This document shows positions 8,080-17,487 of a stretch of DNA of 64,000 bases, piece after piece (within the stretch, counting starts at the first letter, position 1; each line of letters starts with the position of its first letter). A program made the position numbers and the translations under genes. Source of the stretch: JAVJRN01 sp040218415 (GTDB lineage: Bacteria; Bacteroidota; Bacteroidia; Cytophagales; Cyclobacteriaceae); NCBI GenBank assembly GCA_040218415.1, contig JAVJRN010000019.1, positions 30,612-94,611 of the forward strand. Reading direction: 5' to 3'. Under the pieces are notes generated by a model, which was not told the origin of the DNA, did no database searches, and saw only the letters and a program-made list of their open reading frames with translations.

Positions 8080-9114
8080 TTAAAATTTAAGCGGTACCCC
8101 TTCTTCCGGGATCAAAAATTCATTCGGCGGAAGTTGTCGTTTTTTGACGGCACGATGAAATTCACTTTCAGCTTCTCCTTGAGCATCATCTGCCAAAGGG
8201 AACGTGCCGAAATGCATGGCTAAGCTCAGTTTACTTTTGACTGCTCGGTGTACATCCACTGCCTCAAAAGGACTGATGTGTATCGGGTTCATGAACCAAA
8301 GTGGTTGAAAAGCACCAATAGGGATGAAGGATAAATCAAATGGCCCTTCCTTAGCGCCGATTTCTTTAAAAAATTTTCCCCAGCCAGAGTCTCCAGCGAA
8401 ATATAATTTTCGTGTAGATGTTTTCATGGTAAAACCACACCATAGCGTTTTATCTCGGTCAAACATGCCTCTACCGCTAAAATGTTGGGCGGGAACTGCT
8501 GTGACTTCTACACCAACACTCGCTTTCTCCCACCAATCAAGTTCTTTATAAGTGGTAATTCCTTGTTTTTTTAGATACTTTCCTACACCCAAGCTGGTAA
8601 TAATCAAGGGTTTAAATTGATCGTTAAGCTTTTTAAGTGTTTGGATATCCAAATGGTCATAATGATTATGACTCAGCAATACGAGATCAATATTTGGCAA
8701 ATCGGCCAATCGTATGCCCGCAGGTCTCATTCTTTTTGGTCCTAAAAAAGAAAAGGGACTGACTCGTTTACTCCAAACAGGGTCGGTAAGTATATTGAGG
8801 CTGTCTGTCTGAATAAGAAAGGTGCTATGGTTTATAAAAGTGACAACCAGGTCATCATGAACCATGCTTTGAGGTTTGGATCCTTGAAAGGTTTCGTAAT
8901 TGGACGTCCATTTTCCCTTTTTACGGGTAATCATCCAATCAAACAGGTCTTTACCTCCTTTGCCAGGTTTGCCATTTGGAGTAAAGAATTTTTTTCCATC
9001 AAAATGCTCACTTTTTTTACCCAAATAGCCAGGGGCACTCAAAAGATAACCGATGACGACAATGAGTGCCGCAACCGTAATAATTGTCCCAATTACGATT
9101 AAAATAATCATCAA
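8080..9114 (-). CDS. membrane-anchored MBL-fold metallohydrolase (NAPE-PLD/UlaG-like)
   Basis: A 344-residue protein with an N-terminal membrane segment (residues 2-25) followed by a metallo-beta-lactamase fold. The metal motif is HNHYDH (His149, His151, Asp153, His154); AGDSGWGKFF and a late His (MHFGTF) supply the remaining ligands. The closest pattern is the N-acylphosphatidylethanolamine phospholipase D-like group, so a phospholipid or related phosphodiester is a plausible substrate. The ATG overlaps the TGA of the subtilase gene by 4 bp, placing it last in the leftward operon. Substrate assignment is inference. Confidence 0.82.
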   Translation of the reverse strand: MMIILIVIGTIITVAALIVVIGYLLSAPGYLGKKSEHFDGKKFFTPNGKPGKGGKDLFDWMITRKKGKWTSNYETFQGSKPQSMVHDDLVVTFINHSTFLIQTDSLNILTDPVWSKRVSPFSFLGPKRMRPAGIRLADLPNIDLVLLSHNHYDHLDIQTLKKLNDQFKPLIITSLGVGKYLKKQGITTYKELDWWEKASVGVEVTAVPAQHFSGRGMFDRDKTLWCGFTMKTSTRKLYFAGDSGWGKFFKEIGAKEGPFDLSFIPIGAFQPLWFMNPIHISPFEAVDVHRAVKSKLSLAMHFGTFPLADDAQGEAESEFHRAVKKRQLPPNEFLIPEEGVPLKF

Positions 9115-12100
9115 TCTATTTTATAAATCTTTTCTGTAAAAACACCCAGTTCAGTTTGAATGGTGATGAAATAGATGCCTGATTTAAATTCACTCATGTT
9201 TAATTCTATGTTTCGGTTTTGAATCTCGGATATAACTTTCATTTCCTTGCCCATAATTGAGTTTATAGTGAGGCGCTTGATCTGTAGTTGAGTATCAATC
9301 TTTAAGCTGTTTTTGACTGGATTTGGAAAAAGATTTACATCATAATTTCGACGGCTCGCTAATGTTATCGGTCTTGATTGTAGCACTTCATAGTTCAAGG
9401 TAACAGATTCAACACAATGGTCAACGGAGACAGCATTTAAAGTAAGCTTGTAAGTGCCAACACTGTCGAAGAATATAATTGGATTTGCGGCTGTTTCAAA
9501 GAAAGTATCATTCAGGAACCAACTCCATGAAGTTGTTTTAGGATTGTCAGTGCTGAGATTCACTCTTTTCGACTCAGACAAATAAAGCCTTGACGGTGAG
9601 GCGATAACTTCTACTTCATAGGCTATTGGCTTAATGATTACATTTACTGGAGTACTTGGTAAAATGCTGTCCAGTCCAGCGATGAAATAGTTCAGCGTAT
9701 CGTTAATTTCTTTTATTTCAAAGTTTTCGCCTTTAGCGATTAATGAGGTTAGCGCAACATCAGCATAAAGCCCAAAATATTTTCCATTCTTTGGTTGGAT
9801 GATCAGATCAGTACCTCGGCATGGTTGATCAAATTGCACAGTAGGTGTAGCTGATTGCGTGAAATCAATGACCGAAGTATTAACATCCACACAACCCAAA
9901 GAATCAAAAGCTTCCAACGTAACCGAAAGGGATGATGAATTCACCGGAATTGAAACTGAATCGGTATAAAATACTTCGTTGCTTATCTGCCATCTGATCG
10001 AATCGGCGATAGATTGATTGATCAGCAGAATGGCTACAGTCTCCTTGGCAAGGTCAGGCTTATAAATGAAATTGGCTTTGACGGACGACTTATTTATCTT
10101 AACTGCTTTCCTCAGGCTTTCAAATCCGTCTGCTAATCTTGTAACATAGAGAATAGTATCATTGTCCATATGCTGGATATTAATTTCAGACCCTCTGACA
10201 ACTGGCCTATTGTCGGTTTGCGATTTATATACAAGTAAAGAATCCTGTTGCTCAGTCTTTAATACTACGATTTCGCCTGGGCAGATGAAAATGTCTTCAA
10301 TTGAAGGCAATGAAGGTCTTGGAGCCACTACCAGCGTTCTGGTTTCTATATCGGAGCACCCAATTTCATTGGTGACTGTTAGACTCACTTGGTAAGTACC
10401 AGCTGAGTTGTAAAGGGTAGAAGGATTCTGAATGGAAGCCTGCGTCTCATTTCCAAAATTCCATTGCCAATTTATCGCGTTAAAGCTGAGGTCTGTAAAA
10501 GTGACGAAGTTCTTAATTGGATCGTCGAGGTAGAGCGTATCTGTAGACATTAAAAATTGACTGACTTTGGAAGTCAGCTCAATATCGATTCTTTGAATAT
10601 CAGATAAATAGTTTTCATTCACTTTTTGAACGTAAAAAGCCGTGTCACCTGTAATTTCTGAAATCACTAAAGTGTCGTTTTCTAAAATCATTTTTTCCCC
10701 AAATACGTCGGTATAAAATCTAAAATCGCTTCCCGGCTCAGGGATTATCGGTTGTATGGCGCCTTCACAGGAAAGGACTTTTTTCAATAAAACTGGCCGC
10801 CTCAATATCTTTTCGTATTGCGCTTCTAAAGCGGAAATGGTTAGAAAAAGAGAGTCAAGGCTTGACGCTGCGGCTATGAGGTATGTTTTTTTAATACTTG
10901 AGCCCAACAAGAGCGTATCACCAGCCGAGCCAAGAATATTGATGATGTCGTTACCCGAGCCTATGAATCCAGCACTGTCAAAAGCAGACTCTTTCAGTAA
11001 GGCGATTTTTAATGAATCAGAAAACGACAGTGGAATATCAAGCGTATTTCCATTGAAATTATCTGCGTCAATGGCCTGATAAACAGGTGATTTTTCAGCG
11101 TAAAGCTTAATGCCAGTGTAGATCGATCCCGTATTATTTTGGGCAATCAAAACACCCTGATCAAAATAACTCCTATTTGATGGCGCACTCGTTAAGTTCC
11201 AGTTGGTGAAAAGTCCAGCCTTTAACCCCTTGATAGTATCGGCCGAAGTATTGATCAATCTTGATTGGAGAATCATGCCATTTGACAATATTGTACTGTC
11301 GAAAGAAAACGTTTTTTGTTCTATGGTAACGCCCAGAGGATTGTTGGCAATCGCGTCTTCGAAAACAGAATAAGTCGTAAAATCTGCATTTTCCTGTCGT
11401 TGAAGTTTAATATTTTTTTGGAGTAAAAAATCACGTGAACGAATAACTGCATCTTTTTCTAAAGGCCAATTATCAGAGATTAAGTTGTTGGCGGAAATAG
11501 CTAGACCAATATTATTCGCAATTTTATTCCCATTCCAGACGATACCGTTACCATTGGAAAAACCATCTTCGGCAAACCCAAGATTTCCATTTCCTGCAAC
11601 TGTCATAGAAAATTTAGCATTATCGTTGACTAGAAAATTTTCTTGGGTTTTGAACCTCAAGTATTGGTAATCGAGGTAATCATTATCGCTGATTCCAATT
11701 CGAACAACAATTTCTTCACCCGGTGGGGTGTCATCCGATAGATATAAAATGGTACTGTTATTTTTTAAATTGGCGTTTGATGAAACACTGCCCAGTGGTA
11801 GCTCATCATTTAATATGGTCACAAAATTCGATGTGCTGCTAATCGATAAACTTACATTGTCAAGTGTACCAAGGTGGTTAAGCATTTCGAGGTTTAGCTT
11901 TACGGAATCATCGAAAAAAACATAAGTATCAAAAGTGCCTGATGGAGAAAAATCAGTTACTCTCAGCGACTTATTATTCTCGCGCAACAATGCCTTTTCG
12001 ATATTTAATCTGCCCTTGCCGAGTTTTTCGAAATATGGAGAATTGGCCGTGAGGTCATAAATTTCATCGGTATTGACACGTATGAGTTCCATTATTTGGC

Positions 12101-13271
12101 GTGCGGAAAGCTCGGGATACTGTGAACGCATGAGAGCCGCCGCTCCCGCAACCATTGGCGCACTGTAAGAGGTGCCATTGTCTCGCGCATAGCCATTGTC
12201 TCTAAAACTACTGTAAATCTGATTACCAGGTGCCACTAAGTCCACATTGGTGCTGTAGGAGGCAAAGTTTGCTTTAGAGTCATCTAAGTTTGTTGCACTT
12301 ATAGATAGTACATTGTCATAGCTTGCCGGATAGAAGTCGAGTTCCTCAGGGGTGTTTCCAGCAGCAGCCACCACCACAACATCTTTTTCTAAAACTGCAT
12401 AATTGATTACATCTTGGCTAAACTGACTGAATGAATTCGTAGAACCCCACGAAAGATTGATCACATCATAATCATTGTCTGCCGCATATATGATAGCGCC
12501 ATAGTTCCCTGATGATAAATTGGATGTTGTTTGAAATACTTTGAGCGGACTTATTTTGGTATTGAAGCCAATGCCAGCCATACCAATGCCATTATTCGGA
12601 ACTGCCCCTGCTACTCCGCCAACTCTATTGCCATGAAAGCTTGTTTCGGATTGAGGATTACTGTCGTTATCAGCAAAATCATAACCTTGGTAATCGTCGA
12701 TCATACCATTGTTATCATCATCGATACCATTATTCGGTATTTCATTAGCATTGATATAAATATTGTCAACAATATCTTCGTGTAAAAGATCTAGTCCTGT
12801 ATCAACAATACCAATTACAATGTTGGGGTCCCCTTGATTTATGTCCCAGGCTTCATAGGCTTTGACTACTTCAAGATACTCTTGGTTGCCACCTTGTTGT
12901 GCGTCAGGATCATTGGGGATTAGGAGTAGCTGTTCTTGGTAAATAGGTTCAGCATAAAGAACATTGTCATATTCTAGGAGTCTACTGAGTAACTCGTTGG
13001 CGGATGATATATCATTACAAGTGATAATATGAACGCCTGATAGGATGGAAGAAGAGGCAGTACGTTGACCAGCGATTGATCGAAGTATTGGCGCTACCTT
13101 TTGAATAGACTGCATCTTTGAAAGGTCATCTGGTTGAATTACCTTTTTTTGTGCTGCCTTTTGCACACTCGCAACAGTCTTGAATTTAACCGCTAATTGA
13201 TTGGTTTTCGTGTTTTGAGCCAATAAAGCACAAGATATTGAAAGAAAGAAAACGAGCAGTTTTAGGCGCAT
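9111..13271 (-). CDS. secreted subtilisin-like S8 peptidase with PKD domains and T9SS sorting domain
   Basis: A 1386-residue secreted protease. A signal peptide (1-18, ending LLAQ) and propeptide are followed by an S8 catalytic domain: Asp157 in VIGIVDTGLD, His213 in SFHGNRVGG, oxyanion Asn in VVAAAGNTP, Ser368 in NGTSYSAPM. An Asp/Asn-rich loop at about 180-203 looks like a calcium site. Beta-rich modules follow, with two PKD-like repeats (WQWNFGNE and WSWFLNDT). The C-terminus (FPNPVKNSLKID to EKIYKID) is a type A T9SS sorting signal. I use the ATG at 13271; a TTG two codons upstream is possible. It lies between an SDR gene and the MBL gene in one tight operon, an unusual neighbour for fmt/folA. 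Confidence 0.9.
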   Translation of the reverse strand: MRLKLLVFFLSISCALLAQNTKTNQLAVKFKTVASVQKAAQKKVIQPDDLSKMQSIQKVAPILRSIAGQRTASSSILSGVHIITCNDISSANELLSRLLEYDNVLYAEPIYQEQLLLIPNDPDAQQGGNQEYLEVVKAYEAWDINQGDPNIVIGIVDTGLDLLHEDIVDNIYINANEIPNNGIDDDNNGMIDDYQGYDFADNDSNPQSETSFHGNRVGGVAGAVPNNGIGMAGIGFNTKISPLKVFQTTSNLSSGNYGAIIYAADNDYDVINLSWGSTNSFSQFSQDVINYAVLEKDVVVVAAAGNTPEELDFYPASYDNVLSISATNLDDSKANFASYSTNVDLVAPGNQIYSSFRDNGYARDNGTSYSAPMVAGAAALMRSQYPELSARQIMELIRVNTDEIYDLTANSPYFEKLGKGRLNIEKALLRENNKSLRVTDFSPSGTFDTYVFFDDSVKLNLEMLNHLGTLDNVSLSISSTSNFVTILNDELPLGSVSSNANLKNNSTILYLSDDTPPGEEIVVRIGISDNDYLDYQYLRFKTQENFLVNDNAKFSMTVAGNGNLGFAEDGFSNGNGIVWNGNKIANNIGLAISANNLISDNWPLEKDAVIRSRDFLLQKNIKLQRQENADFTTYSVFEDAIANNPLGVTIEQKTFSFDSTILSNGMILQSRLINTSADTIKGLKAGLFTNWNLTSAPSNRSYFDQGVLIAQNNTGSIYTGIKLYAEKSPVYQAIDADNFNGNTLDIPLSFSDSLKIALLKESAFDSAGFIGSGNDIINILGSAGDTLLLGSSIKKTYLIAAASSLDSLFLTISALEAQYEKILRRPVLLKKVLSCEGAIQPIIPEPGSDFRFYTDVFGEKMILENDTLVISEITGDTAFYVQKVNENYLSDIQRIDIELTSKVSQFLMSTDTLYLDDPIKNFVTFTDLSFNAINWQWNFGNETQASIQNPSTLYNSAGTYQVSLTVTNEIGCSDIETRTLVVAPRPSLPSIEDIFICPGEIVVLKTEQQDSLLVYKSQTDNRPVVRGSEINIQHMDNDTILYVTRLADGFESLRKAVKINKSSVKANFIYKPDLAKETVAILLINQSIADSIRWQISNEVFYTDSVSIPVNSSSLSVTLEAFDSLGCVDVNTSVIDFTQSATPTVQFDQPCRGTDLIIQPKNGKYFGLYADVALTSLIAKGENFEIKEINDTLNYFIAGLDSILPSTPVNVIIKPIAYEVEVIASPSRLYLSESKRVNLSTDNPKTTSWSWFLNDTFFETAANPIIFFDSVGTYKLTLNAVSVDHCVESVTLNYEVLQSRPITLASRRNYDVNLFPNPVKNSLKIDTQLQIKRLTINSIMGKEMKVISEIQNRNIELNMSEFKSGIYFITIQTELGVFTEKIYKID

Positions 13272-13277
13272 GGTCAA

Positions 13278-14075
13278 TTAAGTAACAGCTGTTTTTCTAA
13301 CGATTTTAGAAAAAATACCTGGAAAAAATCGTTTCAAATAAATCCCAGCTACTTCCTTTAATCCGCCAATGTAAACTTCTTCTTTATTTTTCTCTATGGC
13401 GTGAATGATTCTTTTGGCGCATTCTTCGGCAGTCATGCCAGAAGCTTGTGCCTCATCCATGGTATTTTGTTTGGAGCCATCCCCAACTAACGCATTGATG
13501 CTGATTTGTGTTTTGATATAACCTGGTAATACCATCGTTACTTGAATATTGTCATCAAAAACTTCTGCTCTTAGAGCATCGAAAAAACCATGAAGTGCGT
13601 GTTTGGAGGCAGCATAGGAAGACCGTAATGGTGTGCTTATAATTCCTGTTGCCGATGTAATGATCACATGATGTCCAGATTTACGCGCAATCATACCCGG
13701 GAGCAATGCTTTTGAAAGAGCAATGGTGCCAAAATAATTGACCTCCATTAATCTACGATCTACCTCAATGTCAGTATTGATGATTTTATCACGCTGACTG
13801 ATACCACCACAGTTGATAAGTAAATCTATGGGACCAAAAAAAGTTTCCGCTGTTTTTGCCTTGGTGGCTATTTCTTCACTTTTAGAAAGATCTAAGGGTA
13901 GTATTTCAATATTTTCTTGGTGCTCACAATGACTTTTGACTCTGTTCAATTCTTCCTCTCGTCTTGCAGCCAAGATCAATCTAGCGCCTTTTTTTGCCAG
14001 CTCATAAGCCAAGCCTTCTCCAATTCCTGATGAGGCTCCAGTCAAAAGAATGATGCTATTCTTAATTTGCGTCAT
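13278..14075 (-). CDS. short-chain dehydrogenase/reductase (SDR family)
   Basis: A 265-residue classical SDR. The N-terminal Rossmann motif is TGASSGIG (11-18), with AARR for NADP(H) preference, NCGG in the middle, the catalytic Ser in TSATGI and YAASK as the Tyr/Lys pair. A hydrophobic C-terminal stretch with basic residues (YLKRFFPGIFSKIVRK) suggests membrane association, as in DHRS7-type enzymes. The substrate is unknown. Its start overlaps the end of the small membrane-protein gene by 14 bp, and the subtilase start lies 6 bases after its stop. Confidence 0.85.
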   Translation of the reverse strand: MTQIKNSIILLTGASSGIGEGLAYELAKKGARLILAARREEELNRVKSHCEHQENIEILPLDLSKSEEIATKAKTAETFFGPIDLLINCGGISQRDKIINTDIEVDRRLMEVNYFGTIALSKALLPGMIARKSGHHVIITSATGIISTPLRSSYAASKHALHGFFDALRAEVFDDNIQVTMVLPGYIKTQISINALVGDGSKQNTMDEAQASGMTAEECAKRIIHAIEKNKEEVYIGGLKEVAGIYLKRFFPGIFSKIVRKTAVT

Positions 14076-14448
14076 TTTTTTTTGATTCGTTCAAAGCTAA
14101 ATAGTACCAAATAGTATAAACTCCAAGACCAGTACCCAATGGAAAACTTAACAAAGAAACACAACCGGAAAGGAGTAATGGAATGATTCCCCATTTTTTA
14201 CTATTATATAACGCTATACCGCCAATAATAGATGGTAGTGGTACTGATATAGCAATGATAATCAAGAAGATTCTTATGGTTGAAAATACGATGGAAATGA
14301 AGATAACCTCACCATTGTTCTGCGGAATTTTGTCTTCGATAAAAGGCAAAGCCGAATTGACGACAGTAGATATGAAAAGAAAGACAAGTAATGTAAGTGT
14401 ACCATACACAATATGGAGAATGCTCAGTAATCTTCGGTGCGTATTCAT
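14062..14448 (-). CDS. small membrane protein, four predicted helices
   Basis: A 128-residue hydrophobic protein with membrane segments at about 10-32, 48-72, 76-93 and 97-120. I do not recognise a family with confidence; the layout resembles DUF4064-type or other four-helix small membrane proteins. It lies three bases after folA and overlaps the SDR start, so it is translated as part of the operon. Nothing in the sequence shows its role. Confidence 0.65.
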   Translation of the reverse strand: MNTHRRLLSILHIVYGTLTLLVFLFISTVVNSALPFIEDKIPQNNGEVIFISIVFSTIRIFLIIIAISVPLPSIIGGIALYNSKKWGIIPLLLSGCVSLLSFPLGTGLGVYTIWYYLALNESKKNDAN

Positions 14449-14451
14449 ATC

Positions 14452-14952
14452 TTATTTTTTATCATAAACGACAAAATCAAACGCATACTTATGTCTTTCA
14501 TCAGTACCGTGGTGCTTGCGAGAAACTTCCGTATACGCCGATTTATCAAATTCAGGGAAATGGACATCACCATCGAAAGCGCCATCTATTTCTGTTAAAT
14601 AAATTCGATCGCAATAATCCAAGCCCATTTTATAGATTTCACCACCACCAATAATGAACGCTTCTTCCTCATTATTTTGTTTTGTTTTGGCTAAAGCATC
14701 TTCAAGGTTATGAAAAACTTCGATACCCGGTTCCGCGTAGTTTTTATTTCTTGTGATGACAAAATTTGTTCGATCAGGTAAGGGTCTGTAGTTTTTCGGG
14801 AGCGATTCGAAATTTTTTCGACCCATTATTATATGATGACCTTTAGTGGTTGATTTGAAATAGTTAAAATCATCGGGCAAGTGCCAAGGTATACCATTGT
14901 CTTTACCGATAACTCTGTTGGAGCCCATGGCCGCAATCATTGAAATTTTCAT
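14452..14952 (-). CDS. folA: dihydrofolate reductase
   Basis: A 166-residue DHFR of normal length, reducing dihydrofolate to tetrahydrofolate with NADPH. The N-terminus ISMIAAMGSNRVIGKDNGIP, the WHLPDDFNYFK active-site segment with its acidic residue, IIMGRKNFESLP, and IIGGGEIYKMGL (the second nucleotide-binding loop) are all present. It lies ten bases after fmt, a sensible pairing because Fmt uses 10-formyl-tetrahydrofolate. Confidence 0.96.
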   Translation of the reverse strand: MKISMIAAMGSNRVIGKDNGIPWHLPDDFNYFKSTTKGHHIIMGRKNFESLPKNYRPLPDRTNFVITRNKNYAEPGIEVFHNLEDALAKTKQNNEEEAFIIGGGEIYKMGLDYCDRIYLTEIDGAFDGDVHFPEFDKSAYTEVSRKHHGTDERHKYAFDFVVYDKK

Positions 14953-14962
14953 AGATCAAATT

Positions 14963-15907
14963 TTATTGAATGTTTTTAGCATCGGCTACTTGAAAACCGC
15001 GTAAAAACTCTTCTGCCAACATTCTTCTTTTTCCCTGTAGCTGAAGGTCTTTTACTTTTAAGCAACCGTCTTTCGTTTTTACGAGTAATTCTTTTTTATC
15101 ATGAATTTGAAAATGGCCAATAGGAATAGCTGCGTCGTGCTCGCTCTTTTCCACTTCATATACTTTCATGGTTTTGCCCATTATCTCTGTCCAAGCCGTG
15201 GGATAAGGACTCAGTCCTCTCACAAAATTGTGAATCTTATCGGCTGAGTCACTCCAATCGATTTTGCAATCTTCTTTGAATATTTTGGGTGCATGTTTAG
15301 GCTTACCTTGAATATTTTGAGGGCTTAATTCCACTTTTCCTGACAACAGGGCGTCTGCAGTCTTTACCACCAATTTGGCTCCTTTGTGCATGAGCCTGAT
15401 GTAAACATCACCTACTGTATCCGACTTTGAAATGATTTCTTCTTCTTGAAAGAGAATGTTTCCAGTGTCTATTTCATGTTTGAGTTTGAAGGTGGTTACA
15501 CCAGTTTTCTCCTCCCCATTGATAATCGCCCAGTTGATAGGAGCCGCGCCTCTGTAGTCGGGTAGTAGCGAACCGTGTAAATTATAAGAACCCAGAGGCG
15601 GCATATCCCAAACAATTTCGGGCAGCATTCGAAAAGCTACCACGATTTGTACTTGCGCAGCTAAGTCTTTCAATTCTTGGTGAAACAAAGGGTCTTTTAA
15701 ATTGGTAGGTTGTAAAACCCTTAAATTTTGTGTCAGGGCATATTCTTTGATTGCCGATATGCCCAATTGCTTACCTCGGCCTTGTGGCTTATCAGGAGCT
15801 GTTACCACCCCGACAATATTGAAACCATTTTCAACAAGCGCACGCAAACTTGCTACTGCAAATTCGGGAGTACCCATGAATACAATGCTGAGATCTTTCT
15901 TTTCCAT
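14963..15907 (-). CDS. fmt: methionyl-tRNA formyltransferase
   Basis: A 314-residue Fmt that formylates initiator Met-tRNA with 10-formyl-THF. The N-terminal formyltransferase domain has IVFMGTPEFAV, the folate-site SLLPDYRGAAPINWAIINGE segment with the catalytic Asn/His/Asp set (SYNLHGS upstream), and VGDVYIRL; the C-terminal tRNA-binding domain includes VRGLSPYPTAWTE. I choose the ATG at 15907 (MEKKDLSIVFMGTP), since the 17 residues upstream are not typical. First gene of a six-gene leftward operon running to the MBL hydrolase. Confidence 0.95.
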   Translation of the reverse strand: MEKKDLSIVFMGTPEFAVASLRALVENGFNIVGVVTAPDKPQGRGKQLGISAIKEYALTQNLRVLQPTNLKDPLFHQELKDLAAQVQIVVAFRMLPEIVWDMPPLGSYNLHGSLLPDYRGAAPINWAIINGEEKTGVTTFKLKHEIDTGNILFQEEEIISKSDTVGDVYIRLMHKGAKLVVKTADALLSGKVELSPQNIQGKPKHAPKIFKEDCKIDWSDSADKIHNFVRGLSPYPTAWTEIMGKTMKVYEVEKSEHDAAIPIGHFQIHDKKELLVKTKDGCLKVKDLQLQGKRRMLAEEFLRGFQVADAKNIQ

Positions 15908-16226
15908 TTGTATCTGTAAAACTAGCCAATGGAATGACGAGGTAAAAATTGTAACCACGATTTGTAATCAATCATGTAGGCGTGTTGAATAGTTTTGGCG
16001 ATTTTTCACAACACGATGGTGGTTTTTATTTCTAGAGGACGATATAGAGTTATGTTAACATTTGGCACGCTGGCCAAAAAATCTGAAGAAGCTATTTTTA
16101 AGATCACACAATGAATGATTTAAAAGTCTGACTTCAGTTCCACGGTACTATTTGAGAAAAGATTTACAAAATAGATTAGCGTTATTAGTTTAGCCGAAAT
16201 TAGGCGCTTCGATATCCTATAAAAGT
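15908..16226. other. intergenic region upstream of fmt
   Basis: About 320 bases with no gene I can support. It contains an inverted repeat, CGTGTTG at 15981-15987 and CAACACG at 16009-16015, spaced by 21 bases, which could be a regulatory site for the fmt operon. The region must also hold the 3' end of the NamZ-like transcript. I see no strong terminator and no clear Bacteroidota-type promoter (TTG, then TAnnTTTG). Confidence 0.4.
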
Positions 16227-17393
16227 CTAGTCGTAAAGCAAGTATTTTTTTCGCAATGTTTTAAACTCAGACAGCTGCGGCTCCCACGTAGTTTTAATTT
16301 CTTCTGCTGACATACCTGATATAATTTGTTGCTGAAAAACCTTGTTGCCAATAAGTTTGCTTAAATAAGGTTTGAAAAAATCTTCGCCAAGCTCATCTTT
16401 CAGAAGATTATAGTAATCAATGAAATAAGAAATATTGAATTCATAGTTAGGCTTTGTGCCAACAAAAGACTGCCCAAAGCAAAGCTCACCTTCGAGTTTT
16501 GGATATTTTGACCCAAGGTTTGGAGTCGGTTTAAAACTAAACGAAGAGTCCCGGATCAATGGATGACCGATCACTTGAAATTGCCTCTCAGTGCCTCTGC
16601 CAATAGAAACTTGTGAACCTTCAAAAAGAGCAAGGCTTGGATAAAGTGCTACCGACAGGTCGTTTGGTAAATTGGGCGATGGCCTTACGGGTAGTGAGTA
16701 GAAAGTATCATGAGTCCAATTTTTTACAGGAATGACGGTGAGCTTGACCTTATTTTTCTCTGATAACCAGCCTTCCTCATTGATCATAGTAGCCAGCTCG
16801 CCTAAAGTCAATCCATAAACGACAGGAATGGGATGCATACCGACGATGGAATAGCAACAGCTATCTAATAAAGGTCCGGCAACATAACTACCATTCGGAT
16901 TTGGTCGATCAAGAATGATTACTGGAATATTTAACTCGGCACATTTATCCATGAGATAGGTCAAGGTAGAGCTGTAGGTATAAAATCGAACGCCTACATC
17001 TTGAATATCAACAAGCAATACTTCGGTATTGGCTAGCTGTTCGGCGCTGGGTTTTTTATTTCGTCCATAAAGTGAGATTAATTCGAAATCATAATTATGA
17101 GGTTGAATTTCAATGATTTCCCCGTCGGCGGCATTACCTTTTATCCCATGCTCAGGAGAGAATACGGTGGTAATATTGATTCCATGAGCGAGAAGAGAAT
17201 CAATCGTATGCGTGCCATCAATCAAAGAGGTATGATTTCCATAAAACCCCACTTTTTCCCCAGACAAAAGAGGTAAATAGGCTTCCAGTTGATGGGCTCC
17301 TGGTAGCACTTTTTCTTCATTTTTGGTGGTACAGGAGAACAGTAGCAGGAAAACCAACATACAATTGGTCAATACTTTGATGCGGTAAATCAT
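16227..17393 (-). CDS. NamZ-like exo-beta-N-acetylmuramidase (DUF1343) lipoprotein
   Basis: A 388-residue DUF1343 protein (the GH171 NamZ group). Visible family blocks are VGFYGNHTSLIDG, FSPEHGIKGNAADGE, LLVDIQDVGVRFYTYSSTL, ILDRPNPNG, VYGLTLGELATMINEEGWL and SIGRGTERQFQVIGHP. I start at the ATG at 17393, which opens a lipoprotein signal (LLLFSC); the 22 residues upstream are not needed. Established knowledge: NamZ enzymes remove N-acetylmuramic acid from muropeptides during cell-wall recycling. It is divergent from the LolC/E-like permease 94 bases away. Confidence 0.88.
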   Translation of the reverse strand: MIYRIKVLTNCMLVFLLLFSCTTKNEEKVLPGAHQLEAYLPLLSGEKVGFYGNHTSLIDGTHTIDSLLAHGINITTVFSPEHGIKGNAADGEIIEIQPHNYDFELISLYGRNKKPSAEQLANTEVLLVDIQDVGVRFYTYSSTLTYLMDKCAELNIPVIILDRPNPNGSYVAGPLLDSCCYSIVGMHPIPVVYGLTLGELATMINEEGWLSEKNKVKLTVIPVKNWTHDTFYSLPVRPSPNLPNDLSVALYPSLALFEGSQVSIGRGTERQFQVIGHPLIRDSSFSFKPTPNLGSKYPKLEGELCFGQSFVGTKPNYEFNISYFIDYYNLLKDELGEDFFKPYLSKLIGNKVFQQQIISGMSAEEIKTTWEPQLSEFKTLRKKYLLYD

Positions 17394-17487
17394 TTGTTTT
17401 TTGTTTCGTAAATCAGCTTTTGGCCACATACTTAGGGTGTTTTTTGTAAAGTATATCATGTAATATTGCCCTTCAACACAATCTTAA

